NCBI RefSeq assembly: GCF_904846605.1
Contig: NZ_CAJHBI010000004.1
Location: forward strand, 1-64,000
DNA: 64,000 bases
Direction: 5' to 3'
From: Psychrobacter sp. 72-O-c
GTDB lineage: Bacteria > Pseudomonadota > Gammaproteobacteria > Pseudomonadales > Moraxellaceae
In this document: positions 35,463-46,835 of the stretch, piece after piece
How positions within the stretch are numbered: the stretch's first letter is position 1
Layout of the letters: every line of letters starts with the position of its first letter
Translations under genes and position numbers: made by a program
Notes under the pieces: model-generated
What the model saw: only the letters and a program-made list of their open reading frames with translations
The model's database searches: none
Told to the model about the DNA's origin: nothing

Positions 35463-36290
35463 TTAAAACGCATCACCCCATGTCGGTACGACAATTTGCA
35501 TCAGTGGTTTTAATAATTTTACATTACAGGCAAAGATAGAGCCGGACGTCATCGAGTCATGGGTACCTTTATGATCAACCACCACACCGCGCGCTTCGGT
35601 AACAATCAACTCACCGGCAGCGATATCCCACGGCTTAATAGACATCTCAAAGTAACCATCAAAACGACCGGCAGCCACGTAGCACAAATCTAGTGCTGCT
35701 GACCCTAAACGGCGAATTTGTCCGCCCGCTTCGCTGACCTTTTGTAAGCTTTCAAAATGCTCTTTAGCATAGGAGATAACTTCGCCATTACGTTTACGCT
35801 CAAGCGGATGGCCAGTCGTGAATAAGCCACCGTCAAGAGTTTTGCGCTCGCTCACTTGCATACGACGATTGTTTAAACGCGCGCCTTTACCACGGCTGGC
35901 AGAGAACATTTCATCACGAACAGGATCATAGACCACCCCATGTTGAGTGACACCTTTATGCTGTACCGCAATCGATACACAGAACTGCGGCACACCGTGA
36001 ACGAAGTTTTTGGTGCCATCTAGCGGATCAATAATCCAGCACCAGTCAGCCTCTTCGCCGCGACCTTCTTGCATACCAAATTCTTCACCCAAAAATGAAT
36101 GATTGGGATAGCTGGCTTTTAGGGTCTCTATGGTCAACTCTTCGCTAAAGCGATCGATACGCGTGACCAGCCCATCAAGCCCTTTTGACTCAATATCCAG
36201 CTCAATTTTGTGGCGGTTTTCATGTGCGTATAAAATCTCTTTACCAACTTTTTCTGCAGTACGCGCTGCGATGACGACCATGGGTTCCAT
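35463..36290 (-). CDS. suhB: Inositol monophosphatase family protein SuhB
   Basis: Mg2+-dependent phosphatase of 275 residues. The three metal/substrate motifs are present: FLGEEFG (about 67-73), WIIDPLDGTKNFVHG (about 85-99) and KPWDIAAGELIVTEA (about 218). SuhB also acts in rRNA transcription antitermination in E. coli. Convergent with the wax synthase. The 353-base gap 36291-36643 upstream shows only AT-rich sequence with no gene or clear regulatory match. Confidence 0.9.
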   Translation of the reverse strand: MEPMVVIAARTAEKVGKEILYAHENRHKIELDIESKGLDGLVTRIDRFSEELTIETLKASYPNHSFLGEEFGMQEGRGEEADWCWIIDPLDGTKNFVHGVPQFCVSIAVQHKGVTQHGVVYDPVRDEMFSASRGKGARLNNRRMQVSERKTLDGGLFTTGHPLERKRNGEVISYAKEHFESLQKVSEAGGQIRRLGSAALDLCYVAAGRFDGYFEMSIKPWDIAAGELIVTEARGVVVDHKGTHDSMTSGSIFACNVKLLKPLMQIVVPTWGDAF

Positions 36291-36643
36291 AAATAACCTA
36301 TCTACTTAATGAATGAATAAAACGAATGAATAATGCTAATTTTGTGTCCACAACATGCCAATTAGCCGCTGTATCACACCATCTTTATGTAATCTTAAAA
36401 ATAGTAACCACATTATACTAAAAATACTTAGTAACAATGAAAAAAACCGTCATGCTCGCCAAACCAACCATCATCATTGGTCGTCGTCACAAACTGCGCA
36501 AGTTGTAAAACAATCAGCACCTACGGCAAGCAGGCGTTACTTCCATCAAACTTCTATTAAAACCACATTAAAACCAACTTAAAGCTGGCTTAAATCTATT
36601 CTTTAACAATTTTTTAAACTTTATGCACTTACTTAGAACAGCT

Positions 36644-38776
36644 TTAAGACAATAACCGATGCAGTTGCGTAACCACACCCGTGACATCTAAACCGCAATC
36701 GGCTAATTGTTCTAATTGTGAGCCGTGCGCAATGAAACGATCAGCAATACCGATATTACAAATGGCCGGACGGTTCCTTTTGAAGGCAGAGGAGTCATTG
36801 AGCAAATACTCGTTTACCGCACTACCCGCACCGCCCATAATCATATGCTCTTCTAAAGTCGCGATATGGGTCACGCCTTGCGTAATTAATGCTTCTAATA
36901 GTTCCGTATCTAAGGGCTTTACCCAACGCATATTGACGACTTGTACCTGACAGTCTGTCTTAACGCTAGCATCAGTCATCAATACTTCAGCCGCTCGCCC
37001 GGCCGTTGCGACCATCGTACCAAACGCTAATAGCGCTAGTTTAACAGTCGCATTTTCAGAGCCCAATACGGACTCTACCACCGCTTGGCCGACTTTATAA
37101 GCTTGTGCAGGACGCTTGATAATCGCGCCAGTACCAGTACCGCGTGGATAGCGTACCGCCGTGCACCCTTGGTATTCATAACAGGTATTGAGCAGCTGAT
37201 AGCATTCGTTTTCATCTTTGGGCGCAGCAATCAACATATTGGGCACACAACGCAAAAACGCAAAATCAAACACGCCAGCATGAGTCGCCCCATCTTCACC
37301 GACTAAGCCCGCCCGATCAATAGCAAACGTCACATCCAGATTTTGTAAGGCAATATCATGAATAAGCTGATCATAACCACGCTGTAAGAATGTCGAGTAG
37401 ATCGCTACGATTGGCTTAACGCCTTGAGTGGCCATACCACCAGCCAACGTGACTGCATGTTGTTCAGCAATAGCCACATCAAAAAAGCGCGTTGGAAACT
37501 GGTGGGCAAACTCAATCATCCCCGAGCCTTCTTCCATAGCGGGAGTAATCGCTAGCAGCTTATCGTCCTGAGCCGCTTTGTCACATAAGAACTGTCCAAA
37601 CACTTGCGAATATTTTAAGGCAGGCGTGGTTTCTGGCTCATCATCAATAGAAGGATTGTCTTTTATAGAATCGTGCTTATTAATATCTTGATTGACACTG
37701 ACTTCAGCAGGTAATTTACCGATGGCGTGATAGCCAACCGGATCTACTTCAGCTGGGGAAAATCCTTTACCTTTAGTAGTATAGATATGTACTAACACTG
37801 GGCCTGGTATCTGCTTAGCCAAGGATAAGACCCGTAGCAGCTCAGGGATATTATGACCATCAAATGGACCAAAATAAGTGAAGCCAATCGCTTTAAATAA
37901 ATTGTCTTCTAGCTGCGGGACATCACGTTGCTCTTTATGACGCTTACGTCTATCGAAGCCTTGCATAATCGGACGCTGACGTAATACTGGTGCGCCTGAC
38001 TCTGAGATATCGACCTGATAGCCTGATTCCCATAGCATTGCTAAATGCCGTGAGAACCCACCAATAGAGCACGATATCGACATGTCGTTGTCATTTAAAA
38101 TTACTAACAGATCAGCGTCTTGCTGTACGGCATCATTCATGGCCTCAAAAGCCATACCAGCCGTCATAGCGCCATCGCCAATCACACAAGCAACAGTCTG
38201 CGCACGACCTTGGTAACGTAGTGCCAAACTCATGCCAAGACCCGCTGAAATTGAGGTCGATGAATGTCCGACACCAAAAGTGTCATAGACAGACTCTATG
38301 CGCTCAGGAAAAGCCGTTAAGCCCCCTTTAGCGCGGATAGTTCCCAGCTGATCACGGCGACCCGTCAACACCTTATGAGCATAAGCTTGGTGACCCACAT
38401 CCCAAACAATCTGATCCTGCGGAGTATCTAACAGATAATGAAGCACAATAGTCAGCTCGACCACACCTAGATTTGCTCCAAAGTGTCCCCCACTTTGTCC
38501 CGCTGAATACAATAGAAACAGCCGCAGCTCATTAGCCAAAGTTATTAGCTGAGCGGTTGTGAAGGTCTTAAGGTCAAAAGGCGCGTCAATGTCGTCAAGC
38601 AGCGGCGTATGAGGGCGCACGCGTGGAATCATAGCGTACGTCTGTTGCAAACTTGATAGCTGTGCAGCAGAATCAGAGGCTGATGGCGTAGATGACGACG
38701 TAGGTGACGACGTAGGTGATGACCAAGACTGTGAAAAAAGAGGTGACTGCTGCATAAACCGTACGATACCTACCAA
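36644..38776 (-). CDS. dxs: 1-deoxy-D-xylulose-5-phosphate synthase
   Basis: DXS of up to 710 residues, first enzyme of the MEP isoprenoid pathway and source of DXP for thiamine. Thiamine-diphosphate site [17 protein letters not shown] (about 200) and [23 protein letters not shown]; transketolase pyrimidine domain [18 protein letters not shown] (about 450); C-terminal [15 protein letters not shown]. Relative to typical DXS the N-terminus has about 50 extra residues, Ser/Thr/Pro-rich ([11 protein letters not shown]). The true start may be internal, for example the Met at 38755 or the Met before [14 protein letters not shown]; no decisive RBS was found. Confidence 0.93.
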   Translation of the reverse strand: MVGIVRFMQQSPLFSQSWSSPTSSPTSSSTPSASDSAAQLSSLQQTYAMIPRVRPHTPLLDDIDAPFDLKTFTTAQLITLANELRLFLLYSAGQSGGHFGANLGVVELTIVLHYLLDTPQDQIVWDVGHQAYAHKVLTGRRDQLGTIRAKGGLTAFPERIESVYDTFGVGHSSTSISAGLGMSLALRYQGRAQTVACVIGDGAMTAGMAFEAMNDAVQQDADLLVILNDNDMSISCSIGGFSRHLAMLWESGYQVDISESGAPVLRQRPIMQGFDRRKRHKEQRDVPQLEDNLFKAIGFTYFGPFDGHNIPELLRVLSLAKQIPGPVLVHIYTTKGKGFSPAEVDPVGYHAIGKLPAEVSVNQDINKHDSIKDNPSIDDEPETTPALKYSQVFGQFLCDKAAQDDKLLAITPAMEEGSGMIEFAHQFPTRFFDVAIAEQHAVTLAGGMATQGVKPIVAIYSTFLQRGYDQLIHDIALQNLDVTFAIDRAGLVGEDGATHAGVFDFAFLRCVPNMLIAAPKDENECYQLLNTCYEYQGCTAVRYPRGTGTGAIIKRPAQAYKVGQAVVESVLGSENATVKLALLAFGTMVATAGRAAEVLMTDASVKTDCQVQVVNMRWVKPLDTELLEALITQGVTHIATLEEHMIMGGAGSAVNEYLLNDSSAFKRNRPAICNIGIADRFIAHGSQLEQLADCGLDVTGVVTQLHRLLS

Positions 38777-38869
38777 TCTGCTGACAAGATGCTACCTTAA
38801 CATATCATTATATGCCGTTATCTTATTGATACGGCTGCATTGATAAGATTTGCATCACTATTTATATGA

Positions 38870-38908
38870 TTATTTAGATAATAATTTATATAAGTATTAT
38901 CTAAATAA
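38870..38908. repeat. AT-rich 14-bp stem hairpin between dxs and ribA
   Basis: TTATTTAGATAATA and TATTATCTAAATAA form a perfect inverted repeat with an 11-base loop. No T run follows that would make it a classical terminator. It lies in the 552-base divergent region 38777-39328, in which no gene and no FMN riboswitch was recognised. Confidence 0.75.
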
Positions 38909-39328
38909 CCCTCTATATAACCATGAACAACGCTGAATACGCCGTCATAATGAATAATAAATCCCGATATGCTTCCTATAGCGCCGCTAATCATTAACAT
39001 TGTGCTTAGCTATTATTATAGCTAGTTATTTTGCATCAATATCACAGGCTAATGACGACACAGTAATGTAAGGGCAAAGACTTGTCACTGTATCCGTCAA
39101 AATAGTATGGCATAATAGCATTTTTTTTTAATTATCGCTCTAATCATCGTGCGTAGTCTGTGAAATTTGTGTGTTTTTCTCGCAAATTCGATAAGCGTGC
39201 TATCCTCACGAACAGGTTATACTAATAACAACTAAGCTATAACACTATAGTTATTGCGACATAGCTATTATAACATGGCTATGCCAAACCCCTCTACCGC
39301 CACGATGATCGGCCTATGCAGGACATCA

Positions 39329-40003
39329 ATGTCACATCAATTTATCACCAGTGCCAAATTGCCTACTCGTCACGGCGAGTTTGATATACATATCTTCGAA
39401 AATGAAGACGGTCAAGAGCATGTGTTGCTCACGGTCGGTTTACCTGTAGTAGATCACGAGACATCTACCACTATAGCCACTAATAGCAGTGATCGTAAGC
39501 TGGCAGAGCATCCTACTCCGCTGGTACGTATTCACTCTGAGTGCTTAACAGGAGATGCTTTTAGTTCGCTAAAATGTGATTGCGGCGCGCAGCTCAATAC
39601 GGCCATGCAGGCGATACAAGAGACTGGCTGCGGTGCTATTTTATATCTGCGCCAAGAAGGTCGCGGTATTGGACTGACCAATAAGATTCGCGCCTATGCC
39701 CTCCAAGATCAAGGTCATGATACCTTAGATGCCAATCTGATGTTAGGGCTGCCAGCTGATGCGCGCACCTATGAGATGTGCGGGCCGATGCTAGCGCATG
39801 TCGGCGTTAATGAGGTGCGCCTTATTACCAACAATCCGGACAAAATCGCTTATTTAAACGAGCATGGTATTAAGGTGACTGAACGCGTACCGCTAGTCGT
39901 TGGGGTTAATGAGATCAATGCTGGCTACTTAGCAACCAAGCGTGACCGCATGGGCCATTTACTTGATAAAGAGTTTTATACCGAAGCCCATCTCAATAAA
40001 TAG
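39329..40003 (+). CDS. ribA: GTP cyclohydrolase II
   Basis: RibA of 225 residues, first step of riboflavin synthesis. Zinc ligands lie in [17 protein letters not shown]; the GTP-binding and catalytic region is [22 protein letters not shown]; the C-terminus has LITNNPDKI and [10 protein letters not shown]. The start at 39329 ([18 protein letters not shown]) follows AGGA at 5-6 bases and removes about 25 unconserved residues of the longer frame. No ribB domain is fused. Confidence 0.92.
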   Translation: MSHQFITSAKLPTRHGEFDIHIFENEDGQEHVLLTVGLPVVDHETSTTIATNSSDRKLAEHPTPLVRIHSECLTGDAFSSLKCDCGAQLNTAMQAIQETGCGAILYLRQEGRGIGLTNKIRAYALQDQGHDTLDANLMLGLPADARTYEMCGPMLAHVGVNEVRLITNNPDKIAYLNEHGIKVTERVPLVVGVNEINAGYLATKRDRMGHLLDKEFYTEAHLNK

Positions 40004-40049
40004 CTTTATTAATAAACAGCTTTATTAATAAACAGCTTCATTGATAAAC
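40002..40049. repeat. Three tandem 16-bp repeats between ribA and hemF
   Basis: AGCTTTATTAATAAAC occurs twice exactly and a third time with two changes, starting within the ribA stop codon and ending about 40 bases before the hemF start. Confidence 0.88.
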
Positions 40050-40068
40050 AACGCCTTTATTCACATAA

Positions 40069-41097
<1,029 letters not shown>

Positions 41098-41182
41098 TCC
41101 TTCTTGGCATAATGTTAGTCTAGATATTAAATAACTATTTAAGTATGAATTAACAATATCAATAATTTTTATTAACAATTAG

Positions 41183-41211
41183 AGGTCAGCTGTAATAGCT
41201 GGCCTTTATTT
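41183..41211 (+). terminator. Terminator downstream of hemF
   Basis: GGTCAGCT/AGCTGGCC stem (one G-U type mismatch) with a 5-base loop and following TTTATTT. The remaining 41212-41464 shows no gene. Confidence 0.6.
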
Positions 41212-41464
41212 ATGTATGTTTTTTTAGTAGATTTAAATGACTTCTAGCTTTTAGCAATTGAGAGTGCAAAATCATAGCCAAATTACTTGATGGATCGTTA
41301 ATAACACCTAAACTGCTCGTAGCTGAAGTTGCATCACAAAAAATATTATTAATACCACCCGTTTTAAAACCTCAATTTATAAAATTGATAGATAATAGAA
41401 ACTTAATTTTGGATTAACATTGGTTTATCCGCCTCTTAATAACCAAGTGTAAAGGAGTCTACAC

Positions 41465-41935
41465 ATGACACAGGTTCACAATAACAAATCTTTAAAATCT
41501 ATCCTCGGTATCACTTTGATGACCGCCGCATTGGGTCTAACTGCTTGTAGCACCCCTAATCCTGATGTCAAAGCGCGTCAAGATATGATGAAAAGCTATG
41601 GCGATGCGATGGGTGTCATGGGTGATATGGTGAAAGCACCGGATACTTTTGATGCGGCGGTAGTTAAAGAGCAAGCCGCCTTCTTAGCCGAGGATTCCAA
41701 AAACCCTTGGAGCCATTTTGAAGACCAAGAAGCCGTTGGTAATGCTACCGAAGCCGTTTGGTCTAATACTGATGACTTCCGAACTAAGTCAGAGAACTTT
41801 CAACAAGCGACCGCTGAGCTGAACAATGCTGCACAAACAGCGACTAGCGTTGAAGATTTCAAGCCTGCCTTTGTTGCCGTTGGTAAGAGCTGTAAGTCTT
41901 GCCACAATGATTATCAAGTAAAAAAAGAGGACTAA
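41465..41935 (+). CDS. Cytochrome c'-type lipoprotein
   Basis: Cytochrome c' (cytochrome_C_2 type) of 156 residues. Haem attachment CKSCH is near the C-terminus in VGKSCKSCHNDYQVK, as is normal for this four-helix class. The signal peptide ends in ALGLTAC, a lipobox, so the protein is probably a lipoprotein. The body has the expected helices (RQDMMKSYGDAMGVMGDMV, FDAAVVKEQAAFLA). Cytochromes c' bind NO and may protect against nitrosative stress. Good RBS AAAGGAG. Confidence 0.87.
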   Translation: MTQVHNNKSLKSILGITLMTAALGLTACSTPNPDVKARQDMMKSYGDAMGVMGDMVKAPDTFDAAVVKEQAAFLAEDSKNPWSHFEDQEAVGNATEAVWSNTDDFRTKSENFQQATAELNNAAQTATSVEDFKPAFVAVGKSCKSCHNDYQVKKED

Positions 41936-41960
41936 TATTGTCTATTGATATTAAAAGTTA

Positions 41961-42000
41961 AAAAAACCGCCCTGTCATTATGATAGTGGCGGTTTTTTTA
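41961..42000. terminator. Bidirectional terminator after cytochrome c'
   Basis: AAAAAACCGCC with GGCGGTTTTTTT bracket a small inner inverted repeat. It serves the convergent cytochrome c' and membrane-protein genes. Confidence 0.85.
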
Positions 42001-42055
42001 CTAAGGTGTGTTGGATTCTATTATCAAGCAGGTTTAAAGGCTGGCACTGTTCAAT

Positions 42056-43249
42056 TTAGGTTTCATCAGCGGCAAATAGTACGTTGCGTATCACCGAGCG
42101 TGAATCTACTGATCCGCCAAGCGAGCCTGATAGCACACCTACAGACGCCAAAAAGATCACCAGCCGCATATGGGCAGCAAAGGTGGATCCATCCTTATTA
42201 GAAGTCCACGTGCTCATTAAAGGATCTGGGAATACAAAGACCACCACGCCATACATCAGCACACCGAACATCAAAAACAGGCAAATGAGGGTCAGTACCA
42301 GTGCCAAATAGGTAGCCGCAGCTGTAACTACCGAACTCTCCGACATCTGTCCTTGCCGTGTGGAGATCAACCGAAAAGAAAAGGCGCGATAGAGCACAAA
42401 GTTGGCTGCCAAAAAGCTGGCAATCACGAAGACGGCTAATTGTCCAGAGGAGACCGAGGCGGCAAAATCCCATGTCTCTCCGCCAAAGATAAGCACGATA
42501 ATCACCGAGAGCGCCGTTGCGATCATAGTTGGCATCTTAGTTACGATGCGTAACGGATTGGCACGAATAGCTCCGCGAAAAATGCGTGGCAGGTTACCTA
42601 AGATATGGCGTATGATAAAAGTAAGTTTGCTACTCTCATTGCTGCCTTTGGAGTAGCGGTCGTTAGCTTCTCGTGGCAGATTTTCGATCATTTGTTGGTA
42701 CTGAGCTTTGGTGAAGTGCTGCATACTGTCAAGGTCGCCTGCCAGCTGCACATGAGCCAAATAATTGGTCGACTCCTTCGCATAGTCCAAATTTAGCAGG
42801 CGTCCAAAGCAGTGCAGCATTAGGGTCGTCAGCCGTTCGGTACGGATTTTGTCTTGCGATAACTGGTCTTCCCCATAGTCAACCAATCGGCGCGTAGAGA
42901 TCACAGCTACGTTGGTGAGCTGGGAGGGAAGCGCAAGTAAATAAGACATTGACGCGGCGGCGATCTCCACATCAGTAATAATGAGTACGAAGGCAAGCTT
43001 GCGTTCGGTCTTCTCGTTGATACCGATCTGTACAAAATCAAGTGCACTGTAGCCGTTCTCATCAGGAGTAAGGCTAGCTCCTGTAAAGGGAAACGACTCC
43101 ACCTCAATATTCAGATTCTCACCGACGACTTGGTTGAATTTACTCATAGCAGCCTCGGTCAAATCGTCCAATGTCTTCAAGACATCATCGTTCTCTTCTC
43201 CCGCTACCTTTAGCTTCATAATACCAAGAGCGATGCTTCTCTCGCTCAT
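42056..43249 (-). CDS. Membrane protein with degenerate archaemetzincin-like domain
   Basis: About 397 residues from the ATG at 43249; a TTG at 43291 would add 14. The first about 170 residues show the order of motifs of archaemetzincins: LIITDVEI, NVAVISTRRL, then TLMLHCFGRLLNLDY where active enzymes have HExxHxxGxxH. Only the first His and the Gly remain, so it should not bind zinc in the usual way. The C-terminal half has about four hydrophobic segments (IATALSVIIVLIFGG, LAVFVIASFLAANFVLY, LALVLTLICLFLMFGVLMYG, LVIFLASVGVLSG). Function unknown; perhaps a binding or sensor module on a membrane anchor. It follows an MscS remnant by 43 bases. Confidence 0.6.
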   Translation of the reverse strand: MSERSIALGIMKLKVAGEENDDVLKTLDDLTEAAMSKFNQVVGENLNIEVESFPFTGASLTPDENGYSALDFVQIGINEKTERKLAFVLIITDVEIAAASMSYLLALPSQLTNVAVISTRRLVDYGEDQLSQDKIRTERLTTLMLHCFGRLLNLDYAKESTNYLAHVQLAGDLDSMQHFTKAQYQQMIENLPREANDRYSKGSNESSKLTFIIRHILGNLPRIFRGAIRANPLRIVTKMPTMIATALSVIIVLIFGGETWDFAASVSSGQLAVFVIASFLAANFVLYRAFSFRLISTRQGQMSESSVVTAAATYLALVLTLICLFLMFGVLMYGVVVFVFPDPLMSTWTSNKDGSTFAAHMRLVIFLASVGVLSGSLGGSVDSRSVIRNVLFAADET

Positions 43250-43292
43250 GAACGGGTGCTGCGGCCAAAACGACGGCCTTAAGCCAAACAAA

Positions 43293-43637
43293 CTAATCTA
43301 CCCCTAGACTATCAACATGAGCAGCTTGTTGCTCATGAATTTGCTTGGCAATTGCCTTTACTGACGGATGACTTAAATCTAAGGTACGTACTGGGAATGG
43401 CATATCTATACCAGCAGTATTTAAAGCTTTTTTGAATACAATCGATAATAACCAAAAAATGATGATGACGATTAAAGCTGCCACAAAATACGGAGTACGC
43501 TCAATAAAACTGCGTATCAAGTCATTGGCAGTTTCAGTTATCGTTTGATAAGTAAGGGCACCGTCGCTCACTGGATTGACTGCTACTGTTTCATTAGTGG
43601 TAGCAGCCATTGCTAAATCTGCCTCAGAGATGGGCAT
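43293..43637 (-). pseudogene. MscS-type channel remnant with internal deletion
   Basis: Short open frame of 114 residues. Residues 1-70 look like the N-terminal part of a small-conductance mechanosensitive channel (FIERTPYFVAALIVIIIFWLLSIVFKKAL). This runs directly into AGIDMPFPVRTLDL, which fits the C-terminal end of the MscS domain (consensus GI.iPFPqrt). The pore helix and beta domain between them, about 200 residues, are missing. The frame is intact, so a short product is possible, but not a channel. Alternatively it is an unrelated small membrane protein. Confidence 0.55.
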
Positions 43638-43710
43638 GTATTCGTTGCTCCTTTACCTTTGCTCTTTATCAGCTAAGTTACTCAACAAATCATCCAAGAT
43701 TCAAAATAAG

Positions 43711-44277
43711 CTAACCCATCAAATCGGCCTGTACAATTTCGATCCAGTAACCATCAACGTCTTTGATAAAGGCGATATTTTTCATACTACCGTCTTCAGG
43801 GCGTTTTTTGAAGGCAACGTCATGACTGTCAAACCAAGCTACAGCAGCATCTAGGTCAGGTACGCTAAAGCAGATATGCCCAAAGCCTTGTGGGTCTTGG
43901 TTACCATCATGATAATTGAAGCCATCTTGGGTCTCAGTACCGTAATTATGGGTTAGCTCCAATATACCGCGCTGGCGGAAGGTGTAAATCGCCAAGTCTT
44001 CCCCAGCAGGCAAGTTATCACGCTCGCTATCGGTCAACTTCGCTAAGAAATATAAATCAAATCCCATCTCAGGGAATTTTTTTATTGCCAGTAAGGTCAT
44101 ACCCAGTACGCCAGTATAAAATTCTAATGATTTGGCGGGATCTTTTACTCTTAGCATGGTGTGGTTGAAGGTAAAACCACTGGTCTGAGCTGAGATAGGC
44201 TGAATACCAGCCGTCTTTACGCTACTATCAGGTTGAGCAGTGGTTGAGTGATTGCTGTTAGATAAAGAATTAGACAT
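43711..44277 (-). CDS. gloA: Lactoylglutathione lyase (glyoxalase I)
   Basis: Glyoxalase I of 188 residues. Metal ligands are seen in FNHTMLRVKDP, GILELTHNYGTE, GFGHICFSVPD and YWIEIVQ (His-Glu-His-Glu); LEFYTGVLGM is the first-repeat signature. It isomerises the methylglyoxal-glutathione hemithioacetal. An N-terminal extension of about 36 Ser/Asn/Gln-rich residues is unusual. The start is backed by AAGGACAGTT before the ATG. Confidence 0.94.
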   Translation of the reverse strand: MSNSLSNSNHSTTAQPDSSVKTAGIQPISAQTSGFTFNHTMLRVKDPAKSLEFYTGVLGMTLLAIKKFPEMGFDLYFLAKLTDSERDNLPAGEDLAIYTFRQRGILELTHNYGTETQDGFNYHDGNQDPQGFGHICFSVPDLDAAVAWFDSHDVAFKKRPEDGSMKNIAFIKDVDGYWIEIVQADLMG

Positions 44278-44452
44278 AACTGTCCTTATATAAAAGTTTG
44301 AGAAATATAGAATTTTAAAAATATACTAGGCCGTGTTGATGACCCTAATGCCGCGCGTATCCGGGACACTACTGTCTTCTCAGCTCATCATAATAAAAAA
44401 GTGTGTAGCGGCTGATAAGATTTTGTGAGCGACTCTAATTTATTTATATCAA

Positions 44453-45091
44453 TTAGCTGTCTAAAAAGCGTACCTTGCCTGTCTCTAAATCGTATTCAGC
44501 ACCGACAATAAGTAGCTGACCACTATTTGATAAGTCCTCTAAAATGCGCGAACCATGCTTAAGCTGACTGACGGACATGCGCACGTTGGCACGGATTGAG
44601 CGATCAACAAGTTGATCAGCATCGATATCTTGACCATTGGCAGTAGCCAGTTCGTGCAAGTTATAAACGCTGGGACGAATACGATCGACGATAGATTGCA
44701 GATTGGGTGAGTAATGTTGATCAGGATTAATAAGTGCCTCCACACAGGCGGTCACCGCACCGCACTGTGAATGCCCAAGTACCACGACCAATTGGGTACC
44801 AAACGCCTCGGCTGCAAATTCGACTGAGCCGATTTGTGATGGTGCTACCACATTACCAGCCACCCGAATGACGAATAAATCGCCTAAGCCTTGATCAAAA
44901 ACAATCTCCACAGGCACGCGTGCATCAGAGCAGCCTAAGATAATGGCCAAAGGGTCTTGATCTTTGACCAGCTCTGGGCGCTTTTGCATCATCGGATCAG
45001 AGTTGTTAAGACTGTCGACATAACGGGTATTACCTTCTTTAAGAAGCTCCAACGCTTCTTGACCTGTCTTTGGGCGCGTATTAGCAGTCAT
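44453..45091 (-). CDS. can: Beta-class carbonic anhydrase
   Basis: Carbonic anhydrase of 212 residues, interconverting CO2 and bicarbonate. Zinc ligands lie in ILGCSDARVPVE (Cys, with the Asp/Arg pair) and VVLGHSQCGAVTA (His and Cys). FVIRVAGNVV and GSVEFAAE also fit. RBS AAGGACACCTT. Followed by a gap with no identified terminator. The 388-base divergent region 45092-45479 shows a possible -10 for potA. Confidence 0.93.
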   Translation of the reverse strand: MTANTRPKTGQEALELLKEGNTRYVDSLNNSDPMMQKRPELVKDQDPLAIILGCSDARVPVEIVFDQGLGDLFVIRVAGNVVAPSQIGSVEFAAEAFGTQLVVVLGHSQCGAVTACVEALINPDQHYSPNLQSIVDRIRPSVYNLHELATANGQDIDADQLVDRSIRANVRMSVSQLKHGSRILEDLSNSGQLLIVGAEYDLETGKVRFLDS

Positions 45092-45360
45092 AAGGTGTCC
45101 TTGAAGATACTGAGTTATAAAAATAGTAAATGGCTTTAATAATTATTAGGCTAACTCTTTTTGACTAAAAATTTTTAGCCCTAAAATGATTGTATAGGAT
45201 TCAAAGCGAGAAAATGTTAAAAAATTTACTTTCTCAAGCATTTTTTATACGCGCAGTAGCCTCTTGCTTTCGATAAGAAGCCATACAAATCATGTCAATG
45301 ACCACGCTATAGCCTGCGTAATTGGTAACGAACTTGCACTAATAGGTAGCGATGGTTTGT

Positions 45361-45366
45361 TATAAT
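45361..45366 (+). promoter_or_regulatory. Possible -10 element upstream of potA
   Basis: TATAAT preceded by TTTGT, 114 bases before the potA start. The only -35-like TTGCAC is 21 bases away, too far for a standard promoter, so this is a weak call. Confidence 0.35.
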
Positions 45367-45479
45367 ACGCAGCTATTAGACCGCGCTTACACTTATACCA
45401 AAGCACTTTTTATACCGCACTACTATCGACAGCCCTATTAAAGCGGTACTGATACTTTGGTATTTTAGGAATTTATCTC

Positions 45480-46835
45480 ATGACTGACTCGCCCGCAAAC
45501 GTGCCTGCAACCGCTATGCCCTCTCAGGCCAGCTATGGTATTGATAACACTGATACCATCGATACCATCGATACCATGGCTAATGATGTGCTACTACAAC
45601 TGACGGGGCTAAAAAAAACCTATGATGAGACTGAAGTATTAACAGATATCAATCTGAATATTAAGCGTGGTGAATTTTTGACCCTGCTTGGCCCATCAGG
45701 GTGCGGCAAGACTACCTTGCTGCGTTTGATTGCGGGTTTTGAACAGCCAACAGCGGGTGCAATTCATTTAGAAGGCGTACAAATGGCCGGGTTGCCAGCC
45801 GATAAGCGGCCGGTAAATACTGTGTTTCAACAGTATGCGCTATTTCCGCATATGACTGTGGCACAAAATGTGGCGTACGGTCTCAAAATTAAAAAAGTCC
45901 CAAAAAATGAGATTCAGACGCGCGTCCGCGATATGCTGGCGATGGTACAACTTGAGCATTTAGCCAATCGTAAGCCGCAAGATTTATCCGGCGGTCAGCA
46001 GCAGCGGGTCGCTATCGCGCGCGCCGTCATCAACCGTCCTAAATTATTACTACTGGATGAGCCGCTATCGGCGCTCGATCATAAACTGCGTTTGCAAATG
46101 CAATCTGAGCTGAAGCGCTTGCAACGTGAGCTTGGCATTACTTTTGTGTTCGTCACTCATGACCAAGAAGAGGCGCTGTCGATGTCGGACCGCATTGCAG
46201 TGATGAAAGATGGCAAGTTTCAGCAAATTGGGTCACCTATTGAAATTTATGAAACCCCTGCGAATTTATTTACCGCCAAATTCATCGGTGAAACCAATCT
46301 CTTCAAGGCAGAAGTAAAAGGCGTCTATCCCACTCAGCCCGATCGCGATGGACAAGTGACTAATGGGCGTATTGAAGTGGAAGTATGTGAAGCCCAAGCT
46401 CAAAGGGGCCCAACCACGTTACGCAACTTGCGCCGTCCTGATTTTGCTAGTGATGTGCAAGTCGGTGATATTGTTAATCTGCTCCTACGCCCCGAAGATC
46501 TGCGAATTTATGAAGCTGACGATGATACCCATAGCGGATTACTGGGTCGCGTCATCGAAAGTAACTATAAAGGCAGCACTTTAGACTCTATCATTGAGCT
46601 GCATAATGGCCATATCATTAAAGCCTCTGAGTTTTTTGATGAGGACGACCCAAGCTTTGATTATAAGCTGAATGAGGCGGTCAAAGTCTCTTGGGTTGAT
46701 GGCTGGGAGTGGGTACTGCCGGATGATAACCTTATTAATGATAACCTTATTAATGATAAGACTGACAATGAGTCTAATAGTGGTATTAACATTGGTAAGG
46801 CCATTAGCTTGACTGCCCAAAAGGATATAAGCTAA
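45480..46835 (+). CDS. potA: Spermidine/putrescine ABC transporter ATPase
   Basis: PotA-type ATPase of 451 residues. Walker [18 protein letters not shown]-loop [13 protein letters not shown], signature [15 protein letters not shown], Walker [13 protein letters not shown] and the switch His in [15 protein letters not shown]; a TOBE domain follows. The first about 35 residues carry a DTIDTIDTM repeat and the tail has a duplicated LINDNLIND, both from short tandem DNA repeats. The stop overlaps the potB start (TAATG). A putrescine (potG-like) specificity cannot be excluded. Confidence 0.9.
   Translation: MTDSPANVPATAMPSQASYGIDNTDTIDTIDTMANDVLLQLTGLKKTYDETEVLTDINLNIKRGEFLTLLGPSGCGKTTLLRLIAGFEQPTAGAIHLEGVQMAGLPADKRPVNTVFQQYALFPHMTVAQNVAYGLKIKKVPKNEIQTRVRDMLAMVQLEHLANRKPQDLSGGQQQRVAIARAVINRPKLLLLDEPLSALDHKLRLQMQSELKRLQRELGITFVFVTHDQEEALSMSDRIAVMKDGKFQQIGSPIEIYETPANLFTAKFIGETNLFKAEVKGVYPTQPDRDGQVTNGRIEVEVCEAQAQRGPTTLRNLRRPDFASDVQVGDIVNLLLRPEDLRIYEADDDTHSGLLGRVIESNYKGSTLDSIIELHNGHIIKASEFFDEDDPSFDYKLNEAVKVSWVDGWEWVLPDDNLINDNLINDKTDNESNSGINIGKAISLTAQKDIS
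45552..45578 (+). repeat. In-frame 9-bp repeat in potA
   Basis: Three units of GATACCAT(C/G) encode Asp-Thr-Ile/Met triplets in the N-terminal extension before the ATPase domain. Confidence 0.85.
46724..46753 (+). repeat. 15-bp tandem duplication in potA 3' end
   Basis: GATAACCTTATTAAT occurs twice in direct succession and encodes a duplicated Asp-Asn-Leu-Ile-Asn near the C-terminus. Confidence 0.85.

Noticed and set aside
36355..36582. 75-residue plus-strand frame between suhB and dxs
   Set aside because: Basic, low-complexity translation with no RBS and no recognisable similarity; treated as non-coding.
39001..39328. Possible FMN riboswitch upstream of ribA
   Set aside because: The conserved AGGG...GGCGGT core of the RFN element is not present; only AT-rich sequence and a hairpin were seen.
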